A stretch of DNA of 64,000 nucleotides from Massospora cicadina (Eukaryota > Entomophthoromycota > Entomophthoromycetes > Entomophthorales > Entomophthoraceae). Under the pieces are notes generated by a model. The model ran no database searches, had not been told where the DNA came from, and saw only the letters and a list, made by a program, of their open reading frames with translations. Positions 20,908 through 33,090 of this stretch are shown here, in pieces. Location: contig JAKSZP010005653.1 of NCBI GenBank assembly GCA_022478985.1, positions 22,037 to 86,036 of the forward strand. Direction: 5' to 3'. Each line of letters begins with the position of its first letter. Within the stretch, counting starts at the first letter, position 1. A program made the translations under genes and the position numbers.

Positions 20908-21998
20908 TGTGAAGTTCCAAGGATCGCTCACTTGATAATTGATATCCTGCATGCTTGATTGGGATGAAGTTCTGCTGGATGATCCTCAATATGGCAATTG
21001 GCTTACAGTATATTCACCGTTTGGAAACTCACTAGGCCTATTAAAATAGCCCGTCTCTTCTGGTCAATTTTGGGCGTAATTTTCTTAACATAATCAAGAA
21101 CTTCTTCTGAGGCAGGTTTCAGTACAAGCTGTGCTTTCAGCTTAAGACACTTCTCCAAATGTAAGACTCTGCATAAACCAAGATTAGGGTAAAAAAATCT
21201 TTTATTATAGGATATTTAATTGATAATCAGTCATTAGGCCAGGCGCCGATATTTATACCTCTAGGGCTTCTCCTGGCCACATTATAGCATGCAATTTCAA
21301 CAGACATTTTACCGCCTCAGCTTAGCCCTTGGACTGATATGACTGAGACCTTTTCATAGGTTTATTGATGGCAAAATACTTTCAAAATTGGGAGGGTTTC
21401 AGGTATAAAAATTGTTATAAAAGCATGCAAAATTGTCCTAAGATCTTCTTGGTTTGAATTTCATCATACTGCTGACAAATACACCTTCTGTGAAATCCTT
21501 AAATCGATTTAAGTAGATGATGTACCCCTAATCAGGACATCAGCAGGCCTCTCTCTTGATAGCACTAGGTAATCCCTTTCTGGTGGTCAATGTAAAAGTT
21601 CTATCATGCTAACTACATGTATTGACATACGTATTTCATCCTAGGGTAGAAAAGTGATTATGTTTTTTGTTTGTCTGATGGTCCATGGGACTTTTAAACG
21701 TTAACTTCAGGTTGGTCCCAAACAATTTTTACTAGTTAGTTGATTGTGTTCCCAATAATTGGGACCTATTGCTGAGATTTGATGCATGGATAATTGGCCA
21801 TATTGTGCGGGCATATTTGGACCAAGCTTATTGATAAAGTCTTTAATTGAATTTAAGTAGGATATTAAGCCTAAATAGTGGAATTGAAATAGGCTTTAAG
21901 GTGAGTTTATAGGTGTTAGCTCAAGCGTTGAAAGGATACTCATACTGATCTGTTAGTTATCAAAGGTTTAATTTTGAGTCAACCACCAGAATCTTTAT
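20908..21998 (-). repeat. 3' LTR of element B (type x)
   Basis: Left end TGTGAAG at 20908; the LTR start at 21998 is worn (TATAAAGATTC against TGTCAAATTC). It matches 391-1483. TATA box at 21250-21257 (minus). Polypurine tract at 22001-22010 on the minus strand. Confidence 0.8.
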
Positions 21999-22063
21999 AT
22001 CCCACCTCTTGACTCAAACATAAGCCTTAAGATTCACAATTAACCTTTGTTGATCTGTTATCA

Positions 22064-22202
22064 TCAGCCTGAACGCCCAATGAGCATGGAGTTGGGTCTT
22101 CTATTTGGTAATTTCAGCCCAAACGCCCAATGAGTTTAAAAACTGATCCTCTTATTATTAATTTTGGCTTGAATGCCCATCGATTCTGAAGTTGGATCCT
22201 AT
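22064..22202. repeat. Imperfect tandem repeat before B's 3' LTR
   Basis: Three diverged units at about 50-bp spacing, starting near 22064, 22115 and 22165. They share CAGCCTGAACGCCCAATGAG or close variants followed by an AGTTGGGTC/ACTGATCC-like part. They lie between integrase and the polypurine tract. A has only one comparable stretch near 8435. Confidence 0.5.
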
Positions 22203-22439
22203 CCCTAACCTCATGTGTGTACTAAAGTATTAATTAAAATAAAACTATTATATATAGATATTTTTTGTCTTATGTTTTTTTCTTATTTTTTCAACTTTTT
22301 CATTTCTTAATTGGCCCGTTTATTGAACCTTCTTAAAGAATTTTGCATGGACTCAGTTGTATATATGGCTGTCCTAATATCCTTAATAGTGTAGATAATT
22401 TAGATGTTTTCTCAATCAAATCAAATGGCCTGATCCAGA

Positions 22440-23340
22440 TACAATCTAACTTTTGCAATCGGCCCAATACATGGGTGTTGCAAAATTGAACTTCGTCATC
22501 AACTTCAAATTTGCCAGTGTGTAGTAATTCTATAAGTATTTTTGATGTTAGCCTTTTTCATGTCAAAACTGTTGTCAAAGGCCTGAGCTTGTAGTTTGAT
22601 TAAAATATCTGCAAGCTTCTCAAAGTAATGAGTATAAGTGTTTTCACCAGGTTCCTCTAGGGCCAAATATACCAGCGTTGGTAGGGCCAGGTGTCTTATA
22701 TATAGTTCTTGAAATGGAGACATCCTGGTTGACGAATGGTATAAGATGTTGTGGGTGAAGACTTCCAAATTTAGATAAGTACTCCATTTGGATGGTTTGG
22801 CCAAAGTTTACTTCTGTATAATGTTCATCAATATCCCAATTGCACGCTCAACATTCCCATTAGTTTTTGGATGATAGGGAGCAGAAAGCACACATATTCC
22901 CATTAGTTGGTTGAGCTTGGCAAGGACATTGGAGGTAAAGTTGGTTCCATTATCATTCAGAATAACTTGAGGACATCCATGTTTGTAAATGATGTTTTCA
23001 AGGATCAACTTGGCGGTAGTTGCTTCAGCTTCCTGAATGGCCTTGGCCTTAACCCATTTGGTCAAGTAGTCGATGGCTACAATTATGTACTTGGCCTTCA
23101 TATTGCTTGTTGGAAGTGGGCTGACAACATTAATAGATACAGTGTGCCAGGTAAACTTGGGCCAAAAAAACTGATAAGATGTGATTCTTTGGAACGGATT
23201 TTCACCTTGGCACTCTTCACAGCATTATAGCGTTTCTTGGATGTCAAAATGCATTGACTTCCAGTAGTAGAAATGCTCCATATGCTCTTTCGTTTTCTTA
23301 GATCTGCCATGCCCTATAGCCTTGTGCGCTGCCATTATTA
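22440..23340 (-). pseudogene. Integrase, element B
   Basis: Best integrase of this family. The zinc-binding segment is at 23200-23330. The core at 22808-23101 is open, with AIDYLTKW (first Asp), LNDNGTNF (second Asp) and GNVERAIG (Glu), so the D,D-35-E triad is complete. A second open stretch (22505-22804) has YNI-L-YHSSTRMSPFQELY. There is a frameshift between the two and stops in the C-terminal part near 22450. No chromodomain. Confidence 0.85.
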
Positions 23341-23499
23341 GGTTCGTTTGGGCCAAGGGTCTTGAGAAAATATACTTTTTGTCCTCGACAATCTTGTAAA
23401 GAGTCTTATTTTCAATAGTTGTATTTTTTTGTTGATCTAATAATATTTTTGGACAGATTTGGGATCATCTTGGTAATCTCCACTGATCACCTTTCTTAA

Positions 23500-24100
23500 A
23501 AAACTCATCAGCAGCCTGACTAAGTGTTGCAATAGTGGGTAGTCAGGATAGGCAAGCAGTGTTTTGATGTTTTGCCCCAGCTCAATGCTCAATGGTGTAG
23601 TCGTAAGCTTGAAGCTTTAACGCCCAGTGGGCTAACTGGCCCTCAGGTTCTCTTAAGTTGTTCAACCATCTTAGGGAAGCATGATTGGTCACAAATTTAA
23701 AATGAGTGCCATGAAGGTAGACCCAAAATTGCTTGCAAGCATATATGATGGCTAAGCATTCTTGTTCTGTCACCGTGTAGTTCCTTTCATGAATGTCTAA
23801 GGTCCAACTAAAGAAGGCAACTGGATGTTTTTCACCGTCTTCTCCAACCTTAGGATAACACGTCCCCCACTACTATTTAGAATGCATCAATTTGGACGTT
23901 AAATTGGCAATCAAAGTCGGAATATTGAAGAACAGGAGCGCCCAATAGGGCTGATTATAGTTGGTTAGATGCATACTGGCAAGATGGAGTCCAGTCAAAT
24001 GGGATCTTATCTTTAAGTAGATAGAAAAGCGGCTCTCCAAGTTGTGTGATTTCAGCCATAAATCGGAGATAATACCCAATCATGCCTAGGAATACTTGAA
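23500..24100 (-). pseudogene. RNase H, element B
   Basis: The second half is well kept: TEQECLAIIYACKQFWVYL, FKFVTNHASLRWLNNL and REPEGQLAHWALKLQAYDY (23773-23582). The catalytic TDH Asp is Asn here. The N-terminal part (24079-23830), with FNIPTLIANLTSKLMHSK, is frameshifted. It is bounded by RT upstream and integrase downstream. Confidence 0.75.
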
Positions 24101-24960
24101 TATCACGCTTATATTTGGACCATTTCATTTTGAGATGGCATCCAGCTTAGAGGGTTAGTGCCAAAGACCCACTTTGCCAATTACAAATATGAGGTATTCC
24201 AGTTGGTCTTAATAAAACTGATATTTTCTGGGCTTGATTTTTAAGTTTGCAGCAGCTAGCCTTCTGAAAACCTCCTCTAAGTGTTCCAGGTGGTTTTTAA
24301 AAGTGCGACTGAAAACGTTGAACCATCAAGGTACACTAGTACACATGACAACTTCAAATTCTCCTAGGATTGTGTCCATTGCCCGTTGGAATGTAGGCTG
24401 GGCATTACAGAGCTCTTGAGGCATTATCATCAGCTGGAAGAGGCCCACTTGGGTTATAATTGCACATTTCTCGTGCTCCTCTTTGGGAAGATTTGCTTGC
24501 CAATATCTTCTGGTAAGGTCCATTTATGAAAAGCACTTTGCGCCCCTAGCCTATACAAAGCATTGTCAATTAATGGCAGAGGGTACAAGTACTTCTTTGT
24601 GGTGTTGTTTAACTTCCGATAATTGATGACTGCTAGGTTGCTTCCATCCTTTTTTTACTATTAAAAATGTGCTGCCCATGGACTTTTTGAAGTCACTAAC
24701 ACGCTACAATTGAGAATTTTCTTATATCCTTGGATACAGCTTCTTCTGATGATTTTGAGCATCTAATAGGGCATAATTGAATAGGTTTGTGATCTCCAGT
24801 ATCAATTTTGTGGGTGACACCCTTAGCACATCCCAAGTCAAAATCATCTTGTGTGAATATTTACTGATATTTAGAATAACTCACGAGCTTGGCCTTTATT
24901 AGAGTTGGTCAGATTGCTTAAATCAGCTATAGGGACAACATTATTTATGCTGAGTAGGTC
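24101..24960 (-). pseudogene. Reverse transcriptase, element B
   Basis: MDLTRRYWQANLPKEEHEKC (24523 downward) is the catalytic-Asp region, followed by MPQELCNAQPTFQRAMD. The YxDD box near 24325-24335 is broken by a small deletion: the bases read Y-L-D and then shift frame before FNVFSR. The finger region with KKKDGS is near 24650. Confidence 0.75.
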
Positions 24961-25039
24961 CTTATTGGGAAGCCCTAATCAGAAAGAAGTTCCAAACTCA
25001 AGGAATAAGTAATTTTTGAGGTAGGGAACAGATGCAGAA

Positions 25040-25280
25040 ATGAAATTTTTGTTGTTTTTTGATGGAGATGGGCCAATTTTGAAGGTTTACACATAAGATG
25101 TGTATTTCTCCATGGCAAGGAATGATAATAAAAGGGGTGATGTTTGTCTTAAATTGAAATACAGACCGTGGTTGATATACTTCACCATAAAGCCCTTCTG
25201 AGATATTAATTGTTAGTCCAGTTGAGATGATTAATTGATCTCCAGATGGTATAGTGATGCTTTTATTTGATCAAAGTGGA
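25040..25280 (-). pseudogene. dUTPase-fold domain, element B
   Basis: Reads ITIPSGDQLIISTGLTI, then EGLYGEVYQPRSVFQFK and ITPFIIIPCHGEIHILCVN, then NWPISIKKQQK before a frameshift. It keeps a PRS triplet where dUTPases have motif 2 (PRSGLA), but motif 3 has Ile-Pro-Cys-His in place of the catalytic D-x-D-Y. It is the clearest alignment to the dUTPase pattern among the A/B family. Confidence 0.55.
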
Positions 25281-25350
25281 ATTTTTGACTCATCAATATT
25301 TGTGAATAATGGTTTTATCTTTAACTGCGCTTTGGCATACTCAATCAGGA

Positions 25351-25790
25351 CTACTCCATCTTTGTAGGCCAGATATATAATAGGCTAGGTTTATTTTTCT
25401 CAACTGCTCTATCCAAGTTATAGTAAAGTGGAATAGCCTGGCCAAGAATGGTGAGAGTATTGTCCTTATGATTGGTAACAACTTTATATCTTCTTAGGAA
25501 AACAGTCCCAATTAGGATATCATAATTCAAATTCAGCAACACTATAGCATGTGCTTTTACTATAATAGATCCAAATCTGTGCGGTAGGGTACTATATGTG
25601 ACCAGCAATTTAGTTTATGCGCTCCAGCTGTTCCATATTCCTGACAGCAGGCAACATTAGACGAATTTTCAGTTTTATAACCAGCTTTGTGCTGACTATA
25701 TTTATAGAAGCGCCACTATCAACAATGGACCGAACTTGCACCTTGTTTACTGCTATGTCCACATAAGTACATTCAGAGTAGTTCTCAGAG
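25351..25790 (-). pseudogene. Protease, element B
   Basis: YVDIAVNKVQV-x-S-I-V-D-S-G-A-S-INIVSTKLV gives an intact DSGAS active site. ILIGTVFLRRYKVVTNHKDN (25351-25608 region) is the second-half block with the ILIGT-x-F signature. A frameshift lies near 25610. Confidence 0.75.
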
Positions 25791-25859
25791 GTATTTATTA
25801 TATGAATTCTGTGATTAATGCCCTATTCTAGGTATGATTTCAGACTTGAGCAATTTCCT

Positions 25860-28394
25860 GGGAAGTCATCTACTAAGAAATTCATGAGATGGCTACTTGA
25901 ATGTTGATAAGCAAAGGTAGGTTGGTTGAACATATGGGTTGTAAGTCCAGACCCTGATTAAATTTTGCTTTGCGTAAGGTTTTAATACCTCTGCTCAGGC
26001 TTCATTGGTAATTTCAAGGGTTTAGTTGCTTTTTCTGTGGCCTGAGTAGTGACCATCATGACATCATTAGCCAGAATATGGTGGAGGTTATCTTCGGCAA
26101 CATCTTTGGCCCTAAAGAGCTCACCAGGGGCAGGTGGAATGGATTGAACAACGGTGTAGTTAGAGCATTCCGCCTCTACTCCGCCTGCTCTATTCCCGCC
26201 TCATAGTCACTGTTGATTTCTAAAGCAACGTTGACTCCAGGCTTTTTTCTGGACTGTCTGTAGCATTGGCTAGCAAAATGCACCTTTTGACCAAAGTTGT
26301 GGCATGTGATTGGCCCTGTTTTCTGCTTTTGCTCAAGTTTTTTGTTCATAGTTTGGGTTATTTTTCCCCTGGTCCGAAATTGTGTTGCTTTTTGGGCCCA
26401 AAAATCAGGAATTTTGCTGAACCTTGAGCCGATTAGGGGTAATGAAAATTATGGGGACAGCTTTTCATTAATTGGTAAGCTCTTGAATTTCAAGCTTCCA
26501 ATGAATGCAGGTATCATGACATTATGAAGTTATCAGAAGGGCATAACTGCCTGTTACATCGCAATCTTAGCGTTGAACTTATCTAATGTTTTGCACCCGC
26601 ATTGAACTTGTACCTCATGGAAAAATATTTCCCCAAAGTCCTTATTATCTCATTCTTCTTGTACTCATAATAAGAAGCTCTTTTTTGGGCACTCTAATTT
26701 TTAAGGTCCTACAAACTGTTTAATCACTGCATCTTAGGCATCCATATAGGATCAATCGTCCCTAAATAGGGCATAAATAGGTCACAGCTATGGGCATCAA
26801 GCGAGTTAATCAGTGCTGATCCTTTTGCAAGGTCTGATACTCCCCTCGTTGCTTTTTCAAATAGTTTGAGGAAAGAGTGAACATTCCCATCTTTATCAAA
26901 CTTTGGTAAATTAATGGTTTGGAGTCATCTCTCCCTGTTTCAGGCATAGGAGTTGTACTTCTTCTTGAACATATTGGTTTATCATCATTCATAATTGACC
27001 CTCTTTTCTTTTGGGGATTATCTGGAGTTAGATTGATGCCATAACTCTAGGAATAGAATGGAAGTTTGAGATATTAGTTTCTTCATTGGTGTCAATTTCC
27101 AATGATTAATTTCATGATATTGCTTTAAACTACTGGATTCTGATGCTTGAATTCGGCCCTTGGTTGTTTTTCCAAACTGTTTTTGGACAAATAATCAGAG
27201 CTTTTTCCTATTTCTCTTTTGTTGAAGCTGGGTGAGCATTTGCAAATTTTCATTTTGAGGATTCAATTTCTTTTTTAAGGTTGTCATACTCCTCTTTGAA
27301 TAAAGCTTGATTGCATTAAATTTCTTTGCCATACTGCCTACTTGGGATCTGCCATTTAAATTTTCATTCTGAGTTCCCAATTCCTTCTGATCAATTTCGG
27401 TATTTCTGGCATACAATCTTGGAACCACAGTCCAAAGTTTTGAAATTTCCTTTTTGATCTAAACATTTTCTTCATCCCTCTTTGCCATGGCTGATTTTAC
27501 TACATGGTCTTTGATGTTTTTGTTTACAGTATTCAGCTCGGCCTGAACATAATTCACAAAGCCATTGTTCTTTGCATTTAACTACAGGTAATTTCTTTGG
27601 CCCACAATGCATGTATGGTAAAAGATCTGACTGAGATATTATGAAATCAGAATGAGTTTCAGTTTTTGACAGCAGTTATTCATGTTTTGTACCCATTTGT
27701 GCAATAGCCCATGGTGAGAAAGAATTTCTGCAGCTATCTTTGGGACTCCCTCAATCAATAGCTCCTCAAGTGTAATTAATCTCCCCTGAGCTTCATTGGA
27801 AAGTCCTTTATTATCCACAATTGCTTTTTAAAATTCAGTAAAATTGGAATATAATTTGTCCAGTAGTGCATTTTGGGAATATTGTTCCTCCCCTTTCACA
27901 CGATAGATTTCAGTAAATTCTCATATTTCGTTTAACAATGATTCGCTGGGTATACTTAATTGAGTGTTGAACAAAGGTAACCAGTAATTCATTAGTTCCT
28001 GGACTGTCTGTGAGACGTTTGGCAAGAGATGCTACAGTTGCGTCTTGGTACTTCATGTATATTTCCATCTTGAGAGCCTGATCCTTAAGGTAGTAGAACA
28101 GGAAAAGTAGGATTGAATGTAAAGTATTAATTTTAGAACCCTGATATAGGGTTTACAGTATAGCTTTTATGCTTGAAGATGTAAGATTAATTGGGCTTGT
28201 TGTATCTATATGAACTCTCCATCACTGTGATAAGATCCTGGTAGTATAGGTACCCACTTCAGAGCCTTGGTGGCTGGTATTAAAATAGTCTGAGATTTCC
28301 TTATTACTAATTCAAATCTCGTTAACTTTCTCATCTGGCTGAATTTACCAGAAACTGGTTATGTGAATCCATTTTAGAGAGTGTCACTGATTTT
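25860..28394 (-). pseudogene. Decayed Gag of element B
   Basis: The minus strand from the primer site to protease. Coiled-coil-like fragments (27428-27195, with repeated Asn/Lys/Leu/Gln) and capsid-like fragments (26992-26560) match A's Gag in order. The zinc knuckle near 26300-26260 reads C-H-N-F-G-Q-K-V-H-F-A-S-Q-C, so its second Cys is Phe. Stops and frameshifts occur throughout. Confidence 0.6.
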
Positions 28395-28406
28395 GAGTGA
28401 GCACCA
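28395..28406 (-). promoter_or_regulatory. Primer-binding site, element B
   Basis: TGGTGCTCACTC on the minus strand, two bases after the 5' LTR end at 28409. Identical to A's site. Confidence 0.65.
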
Positions 28407-28408
28407 GT

Positions 28409-30658
28409 TGTTAAATTTGAGAATCGCTTGCTTTTATAATTAAAATCCTGCACGCATAATTAGGACGAAGTTCAACCAATTGATCCTCAATTTTCCAGTG
28501 GATTATGTGATTTGGACCATCTAAAACTCACTAGGAATATTAAGATAGCCCCAACTATTCTGGTTGAATGCGGGCTTAATTTTCCCTTCATAATTGGGAG
28601 CTTCTTCAGAGGCAGGCTTAGTTAAAATCTGGAGATTCAGCACTTTCAGCTTGTTGACACTTTTTAAAAAAATATTCTAATAAAAAACTAGGAAAGAGAT
28701 GAATAAAATACCTTTATTAGAGATATTTTTTGATTAATTTTTATTAGGTTAGGGGCTGGCTTTTATATTTCTAAGGCATCTCCTGGCCACATTTGAGAAT
28801 GTAAATTTAACAGATCATTTACCACTTCAGGTCACCCTCAAAATGATATGGCTGAGACCTATTACTAGCATTATTGGTGGCAAAGTAATCTAAAAATTTG
28901 GAAAATTCAGGGACAAAAATTATAATAAGTTTTGCAAAATTTGTCCTAGGATAATCCTGATTTGAGTTTTGTCACATTGCTGATGAAATACATCTTCTGT
29001 GAAATTTCGCATCAATTAAAGTAGATGACGTATACCTAATTGAAAATCAGCAGGCCTTTCTTGATAGCACTAGGTACTCCCATTTGGGTAGTCCATGTGC
29101 GAGTGCTATCATGCTGATTATGAAGTTTGACATACAAAATTCGCCCTAGAGCAGGAAAAAGATTACGTTTTAACGTCTATATGTCCATAGGACTTTTAGA
29201 CGTTATCTTCAGGTCAATTCCAGATGATTTCTTATATTAGATTATAACAATGGTCCCAAGTAATCAGGACTAATTGCCAAGTTTTGGTTGTTACAATCAG
29301 CCTGAAATCTGTGTGCATATTCAGCTGGAGCTTCTGATAGAATATTCAGATTAAATTGAAATTGATATAATCAGCTTAATCCTTGTAGTTGCAATAGGCT
29401 TTAAGGTAGGAATTATTAAGTTTTTAGCCGATGGTGCAAGCTAAAATGACTTAATAATGAATTTGAGGATAAATACTCACTTTTCAAATGGAACTTGCTC
29501 AAAATTGATAAGTAGATTCTCCAACAATCATATTAATAGCTAAGTAACTCCAGTACACTCACCATTCTTAAGTCTACTGGCAACAACAATTATGAGACCT
29601 TCTGTCTTCATACAAAATTAGGAAATTTTACCTCTATAATTGGGACTACTTCTCCAACAGGTAACTGAGTAATTCTTTTTGGGAAGTATAAATTCACACA
29701 AATATCTGATAAAGATGTCAAGGCAACAGATTTGAATATCAGATAGATGACAGATGGACAACAATAATTAATAAACTAAGAGACAGTAGTTTATTAATAA
29801 CTAATTTAAATGATAAATGATGATGTTTTATTAATTGGCCAAGTGCTGGTATTATATACCTCTCAGGCATCTCCTGGCAGAACTCATATAATAGATGAGT
29901 TCTTTCAATTTATGCCAATCCTGTGCTGGTCTTGGCAATAATCATGAATTTTCCCCAAGTCAGTTCAGGCCATGAATTGACTAAAAATATCAATCATTTC
30001 AGCCCAATTGAAGGCAATTTTACTCTCATAATCTGGACAATTTTGGGTTGCAAACTCAACACTAAAATCTTCCTGATTAGAGCTACATCATAACTTGACT
30101 ATTAACATTAAATGGAGTTGATAATATTTGCAAACAATAAAGATGATGCACCCCTAATTGGGACATCAGCAGGCCTCTCAATAGCACTAAGTACACTCTT
30201 AATTAGGACGGCTATGTTTAAGTGCTTAATAAATTGATTTCATTAATCAAATCCAAAATTCCGCCTTAGTGTATTAAGATTAATGCACTAATTTAGGAAG
30301 TGCAATTAAGTTAATGCCGTGAGACCACTTTGCACCCAAGTGGACCCATAATCGGCCATAATTTATTTATACCATAGCTATTACTTGCTACAATAATTGG
30401 GTTACTTCAGATGCAATCTAAGCGGTTATGAGGTGAATCTGATTTATCAGATTATGCAGATAAATCTGGAAGGATCAAAGGAACCATCAATAGGAGTAAT
30501 CTATCAGCATTGATGTTTTTCTCAAAGGGTTTGTTTTTTGAGATAACCATCAAAATCTAACAGGAATATAGAGTATTAGCTCAAGCATTGGAAGGATAAT
30601 TGTACAATCTGTTGGTTGTTAAAAGGTTTATTTTTGGATCAGCCACCTGAATCTGACA
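28409..30658 (-). repeat. 5' LTR of element B (type y), split by solo LTR Z
   Basis: The LTR occupies 28409-29413 and 30563-30658, interrupted by Z. It starts TGTCAGATTCAGG at 30658 on the minus strand and ends AATTTAACA at 28409. It matches A's 3' LTR (8543-9644). TATAAAAG at 28760-28767. The right flank GAGGT (30659-30663) is D's LTR. Confidence 0.8.
29414..30562 (-). repeat. Solo LTR Z
   Basis: A 1149-bp insert in B's 5' LTR, flanked by GGAAT at 29409-29413 and 30563-30567. On the minus strand it starts TGTTAGATTTTGATGG and ends TTAATA, where CA is expected (one change). It is a third, diverged LTR type of the A/B lineage: it shares the block of GGCCTCTCAATAGCACTAAGTAC with the x and y U3 regions and a TATA-like site near 29855. 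No internal sequence is present, so an earlier full element was presumably lost by LTR-LTR recombination. Confidence 0.75.
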
Positions 30659-31000
30659 GAGGTCTTGCACAACGTTAACCATTTAATTTTAGCAACTATA
30701 AAGCTTTCTGTTCATGCACCGTTGGGCCGCCCAGGTTCCCTCCAACCTGTGCCGCCTATACACTCCCACTCTGAGCACCGTGTATGTATGAACTTTACTT
30801 TTGTGTTCACTCCCACTTTGTTATTAGTTCAATTTTGGTTCTTATCTCTACTAGTAACCACCCTCGACCTAATATGTTACAGCTCAAGCACCCTCTGCAG
30901 GGCTCTAGTAACTTTACTATTGACGACTAATTCCCTGGCGTTGGCCCTGGCACCACGCGCTACCACGCTGGGAACAGAGAGTATAGACACTTCTCTTACA
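30659..31000 (+). repeat. Second half of element D 5' LTR
   Basis: Matches 35785-36131. It starts at the GAGGT target copy of the y-type element and ends TTCTCTTACA. The sequence after it, TTAGTTGACTAACC, parallels C's leader. Confidence 0.85.
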
Positions 31001-31014
31001 TTAGTTGACTAACC

Positions 31015-31764
31015 TATTTCTTTTATGTGCACAAATTTTTCTGTGTGGGACTTTCTTGAAGATTAAACGGTGTGTACCAGCTTTTGGCCATGGCTGCCAT
31101 GGGGTACACCACGGTTTAATCTTTTTATCCAAAAGTAGGAGCATCTCAGCATTATTATTGCTACCTCTGACTGGAAAGTACTCGCCCTTCTTGCTTTTAC
31201 CCAGTGAGTATGATGCTTTGCAGTCCAAGAGACATGATTCCTCAACTTTCCACCAAAAGTAATATATTGATTCTAATAAAATGGGTTTTCTTTGGCGCCA
31301 GGTTTGGATGATGCAAGTGGTATTCTCAATAGTGGGCCTGGGGGTGATGGCCTTAGATAACTTTACACAACCTGTTGCCAAAAAAGGGTTAGGGTTATTC
31401 ACAACCAAAAACGCATTTTATAACAAAGTTGCCATATAAACAACCAAATCATATTTATTCTCTTATAGATTAGATATGTACTCCATTTCTGTGTATCAAA
31501 TCACTCAGAAAACCCACGCTTGACCATCACAATAGTCCGTGGACTCCAAGAGGTGGAGAAGGAGTTACAATTACAATATAAAAACGTTTATGCAGTTGCT
31601 GAAGAAATGGTGGGATATGTGGCCTCAGTAGTAAGAGTGGCCAGTATCCCTATCCATTCTTTTATGCAGAAACATACCCTGGGGGCATGTAAGAACCTGA
31701 AGGAAGAGTTTTTTGGTAGAGCGTTAGAATTTTCTGCTATGAATAAAGATTAAGCTGTATTTTT
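31015..31764 (+). pseudogene. Small Gag-position region, element D
   Basis: As in C, only about 750 bp with no capsid or zinc knuckle. At 31281 an ATG opens a hydrophobic segment, MGFLWRQVWMMQVVFSIVGL then GVMALD, which could be a membrane helix or signal-like peptide. The GLGVMALDN part is also in C. Further on is VEKELQLQYKNVYAVAEEMV then GYVASVVRV (31553-31640), matching C. Function not recognised. Confidence 0.45.
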
Positions 31765-32200
31765 TTGTTAACTGCTACCCTTTCATCCCCTTCAGATAAA
31801 GTTAGCACTACTATATGGTGGATACTGGAGCCTCTGAGAATTTTATGGACTAAAACCTATCTGACTACCTTGAGCTTAGTTACTTGCCAGGTAGTATGGT
31901 TAGGGGGCTTCTCAAGGTATTCCTACCCTGAAAGTACTAGGTTTAATGGATTATCAAGGTGCAAGCATCTTTTGAATGACCGTTTCTAAGCAATCAAAAA
32001 AAATTTTATACCCCATTATTTTGGGAGTGGGATGGTGGCAAAAGTTTGACAACAAGACCAACTTGAGAGATAATACCCTATCCTTAACATTAAAGAGTGG
32101 TCGTATATTAATCGTTCCTCAGTATGATGCTAACATTCAGGGCGATTTGCCCTCTGACCTAATATACAAACTCACAGTTTCGCTCCATTGTTGAAGACCT
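31765..32200 (+). pseudogene. Protease, element D
   Basis: Frame-shifted version of C's protease. DTGAS is still readable (GGATACTGGAGCCTCT near 31821), and ILGVGWWQKFDNKTNLRDN lies at 32018-32075. One or more indels between 31820 and 31970 separate the two halves. Confidence 0.7.
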
Positions 32201-32269
32201 CACTGGTGGTACCTTTACTTTCCTGTTTTGAGGGTCTGGATCTTCTTTTGATGCGGCTTCAGCCAATAA

Positions 32270-33090
32270 ATTACCTGCTCATTCAGAATTTGATTGCAAG
32301 TTTAAGCTCACAGTTGATATAGTGCGTATATTTCCCCCAATTTACCCTTTGACTATATGAGAGGAAGCAGCATTAGATGTGTGGGTTAAGGATCAGTTAG
32401 CTAAAGGCGCGATTTTTCAGCATACCTCCACAGTATGCTCCCCACTTCTCTTCAAGGAGAAAGCCAATGGAACTTTACGCCCTTGCTTAGATTATGGGAA
32501 CCTAAACAATGTTACTGTACCAGATTTAAATCCCATCCCTTTGGGGTCACAGATTGCACGCTATGTGAAGGAAGCTGAAAGTATTCTCCAAACTGGAATT
32601 GCCTAATTGGGTTAATCAGATTTAGTTTAATAAGGGCCAAGAGTGGCTAAACGCATTTTAAATCAGAAAAGGAATTTTCCAATTCTGGCTCATGCCCTTA
32701 GGGATTAAGAATGCCCTGATATCTTTCGACGCCATATTGATGCAGCTTTGGGGACTTTCCGGGGTATGCGCGGTTGCCTGCATGGATGATATTCTGGTGT
32801 TTTCCCCTGATTAGGAGTCCCATTCAGTACACCTTCAGCAAGTGATGGAGAGGTTAAAGGCAGTCAACCTTACACTGAAGATCCGTAAGTGTAATTCTTT
32901 AAAATCCATGTCTCCTTCCTGGGCAACATTATGTTTGCTCAAGGACACATGATAACTTCAGACAAGGAGAAGGCAATTCGTGAGAGGCCTTTTCAAACTT
33001 CAGTTAAGGAATTGAGGAGCTTTATGGAGATGTGTGCGTTCCTTGAGAAGTTCAAATCAAATCTTTCTAAAGTGGAAGCGCCCTTGTATA
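32270..33090 (+). pseudogene. Reverse transcriptase, element D
   Basis: WVKDQLAKGAIFQHTS and KANGTLRPCLDYGNLNNVTV (32379-32530) are the finger region. The YxDD box has become C-M-D-D at 32779-32790 (ACATGG to GCATGG type change). RSFMEMCAFLEKFKSNLSKV is in the connection region (33010-33075). Several frameshifts. Confidence 0.8.

Larger units (their letters stand above)
20908..30658 (-). mobile_element. Ty3/gypsy LTR retrotransposon B (inversion hybrid)
   Basis: Same family as A, opposite orientation. Its 5' LTR (right) is type y and contains solo LTR Z; its 3' LTR (left) is type x. The left flank GTCAA is F sequence and the right flank GAGGT is D's LTR, so B too joins halves of two insertions. 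Domain order on the minus strand is Gag, protease, dUTPase-like, RT, RNase H, integrase. Some catalytic residues lost in A are kept here. Confidence 0.85.

Noticed and set aside
9645..30663. The inversion as an assembly artefact
   Set aside because: A and B are now well diverged, so an assembler would not easily collapse or flip them, and two independent breakpoints agree. Long reads would settle it.
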